From positions 45,841-109,840 of the forward strand of contig JAFXFS010000003.1 of assembly GCA_017513445.1 (NCBI GenBank): 64,000 nt of DNA, written 5' to 3'. This document shows positions 63,449 through 64,000 of the stretch, in pieces (positions within the stretch are counted from its first letter, which is position 1; each line of letters begins with the position of its first letter). Origin of the DNA: Bacteroidales bacterium (lineage in GTDB: Bacteria > Bacteroidota > Bacteroidia > Bacteroidales > UBA932). The position numbers were made by a program, and so were the translations under genes. Below the pieces are notes generated by a model, which was given only the letters and a program-made list of their open reading frames with translations, did not search any database and had not been told where the DNA came from.

Positions 63449-64000
63449 ATGAGAAAACTTCTATTAACATTTGCGTTTTTCTTTGCAATGGTGGTTGGAG
63501 TCAATGCCCAGCACCTGGGCGTTAAGACCAACGCTATTGAATGGGCTACCGCAACACCTAATCTCGGGATAGAGATTGGGCTGGGAAAGGTTATGAGTTT
63601 GGATATATCCGGCTACTATAATCCTTTCGAGTTTAGAGGCACCCGCGCTACCAAGATGCAAGGCCAAGGATGGGGTTTGCAGAGTGATTTGCGCTACTGG
63701 TTCAGTTATAAGTATTCGGGACACTTTTTAGGCATCAATGGGACCTATGGCCAATATGATGCGAGTGTACCAAGTTATACTTACGATTATCTGGGCAAAG
63801 CATACGGAGCAGGACTTTCCTATGGATATGTATTTCCGATGAGCAGTCACTGGCGTTTTGAGTTAACAATGGGCTTGGGATGGTTACACTATGATTGTGA
63901 GCCATACAAGATCAACGACAGCCAGTGCAGTGATATAGAGTACTTGGATAGGGTAACCAAGGATATCTTCTCACCGACACGTATAGGAGTAAACTTTACA
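63449..64000 (+). CDS. DUF3575 domain protein, 5' part only
   Basis: The frame starts at ATG 63449 and is still open at the window end, giving 184 residues. A cleavable signal peptide is clear (MRKLLLTFAFFFAMVVGVNA, then Q). The mature part starts HLGVKTNAIEWATATPNLG, followed by LRYWFSYKYSGHFLG, alternating hydrophobic strands like the outer-membrane beta-barrel-type DUF3575 proteins of Bacteroidetes, often near fimbrial genes. Base composition looks more GC-rich than its neighbours. The assignment is from remembered motif pattern. Confidence 0.82.
   Translation, partial: MRKLLLTFAFFFAMVVGVNAQHLGVKTNAIEWATATPNLGIEIGLGKVMSLDISGYYNPFEFRGTRATKMQGQGWGLQSDLRYWFSYKYSGHFLGINGTYGQYDASVPSYTYDYLGKAYGAGLSYGYVFPMSSHWRFELTMGLGWLHYDCEPYKINDSQCSDIEYLDRVTKDIFSPTRIGVNFT

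Noticed and set aside
1..64000. tRNA, rRNA, IS elements or prophage
   Set aside because: Intergenic gaps were read by eye and none showed a tRNA cloverleaf, transposase reading frame, terminal inverted repeats with target duplications or phage genes.

Overview
The window reads as ordinary chromosome of an AT-rich member of the Bacteroidales (Bacteroidetes). The evidence is a complete Bacteroidetes-style division and cell wall (dcw) cluster, a phosphoglycerate dehydrogenase with lysine in place of the catalytic histidine (the Bacteroidales/Entamoeba-like type), the exbB-orf-exbD-exbD set, repeated TAnnTTTG promoter -7 boxes, weak Shine-Dalgarno sequences and a terminal DUF3575 protein. The murein ligase MurE carries the DNPR motif of meso-diaminopimelate enzymes, so the cell is expected to be Gram-negative with DAP-type peptidoglycan. 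I saw no rRNA, tRNA, CRISPR array, prophage or insertion sequence. The species cannot be named from the sequence.

Layout. 0-2.1 kb (+): the end of an ApbE flavin transferase and an exported D-aminoacylase. 2.2-7.7 kb (-): serC-serA-DUF1015-MFS sugar permease-ROK kinase, linking serine synthesis to sugar uptake. 7.8-9.8 kb (-): yigZ-pyrB-pyrI. 9.8-11.2 kb (+): an acidic protein and miaA. 11.2-13.4 kb (-): recQ. 13.6-15.7 kb (+): nhaA and an FKBP lipoprotein. 15.7-20.2 kb (-): a Gfo/Idh oxidoreductase, an unrecognised two-helix membrane protein, a divergent glutamine-synthetase-like ligase and a zinc metallopeptidase. 20.3-28.1 kb (+): an unknown membrane-anchored protein, a lipid-type ABC exporter, an acyl-CoA ligase-like enzyme, dCMP deaminase and an S41 protease. 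28.1-30.9 kb (+): asnS-udk-TonB-like. 31.2-33.5 kb (-): exbB-orf-exbD-exbD. 33.6-36.6 kb (-): dprA, tatD, ansA. 36.7-55.5 kb (-): mraZ through ftsZ, continuing into gltX-rpiB-truB, then queA. 55.7-57.0 kb (+): an M23 peptidase lipoprotein. 57.2-59.9 kb (-): dnaX-lptB. 60.0-64.0 kb (+): an unknown secreted protein, an M16 protease, an O-methyltransferase, mscL and the start of a DUF3575 gene.

The dominant theme is envelope growth: the dcw operon makes lipid II precursors and the divisome, the M23 and S41 peptidases remodel or process envelope components, LptB and the MsbA-like exporter move lipid or LPS, and the ExbB/ExbD/TonB-like set energises outer-membrane transport.

Most noteworthy: (1) a tightly coupled three-gene unit at 16.6-20.2 kb whose middle protein has two membrane helices, a possible degenerate Nudix-like domain and a cysteine cluster, next to a glutamine-synthetase homologue that lacks the usual NPY segment; this is the best candidate here for an undescribed system. 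(2) Two clusters of one palindromic repeat family, each between convergent genes (30.9-31.1 and 57.0-57.2 kb), whose copies keep hairpin pairing while changing sequence. (3) A 20-bp-spaced AAAGTGG pair upstream of mraZ, beside its promoter, that looks like a MraZ autoregulatory site. (4) Several promoters placed so close to the start codon that the mRNAs may be leaderless. Several gene starts were moved from an upstream in-frame TTG to the following ATG; reasons are given in the entries.
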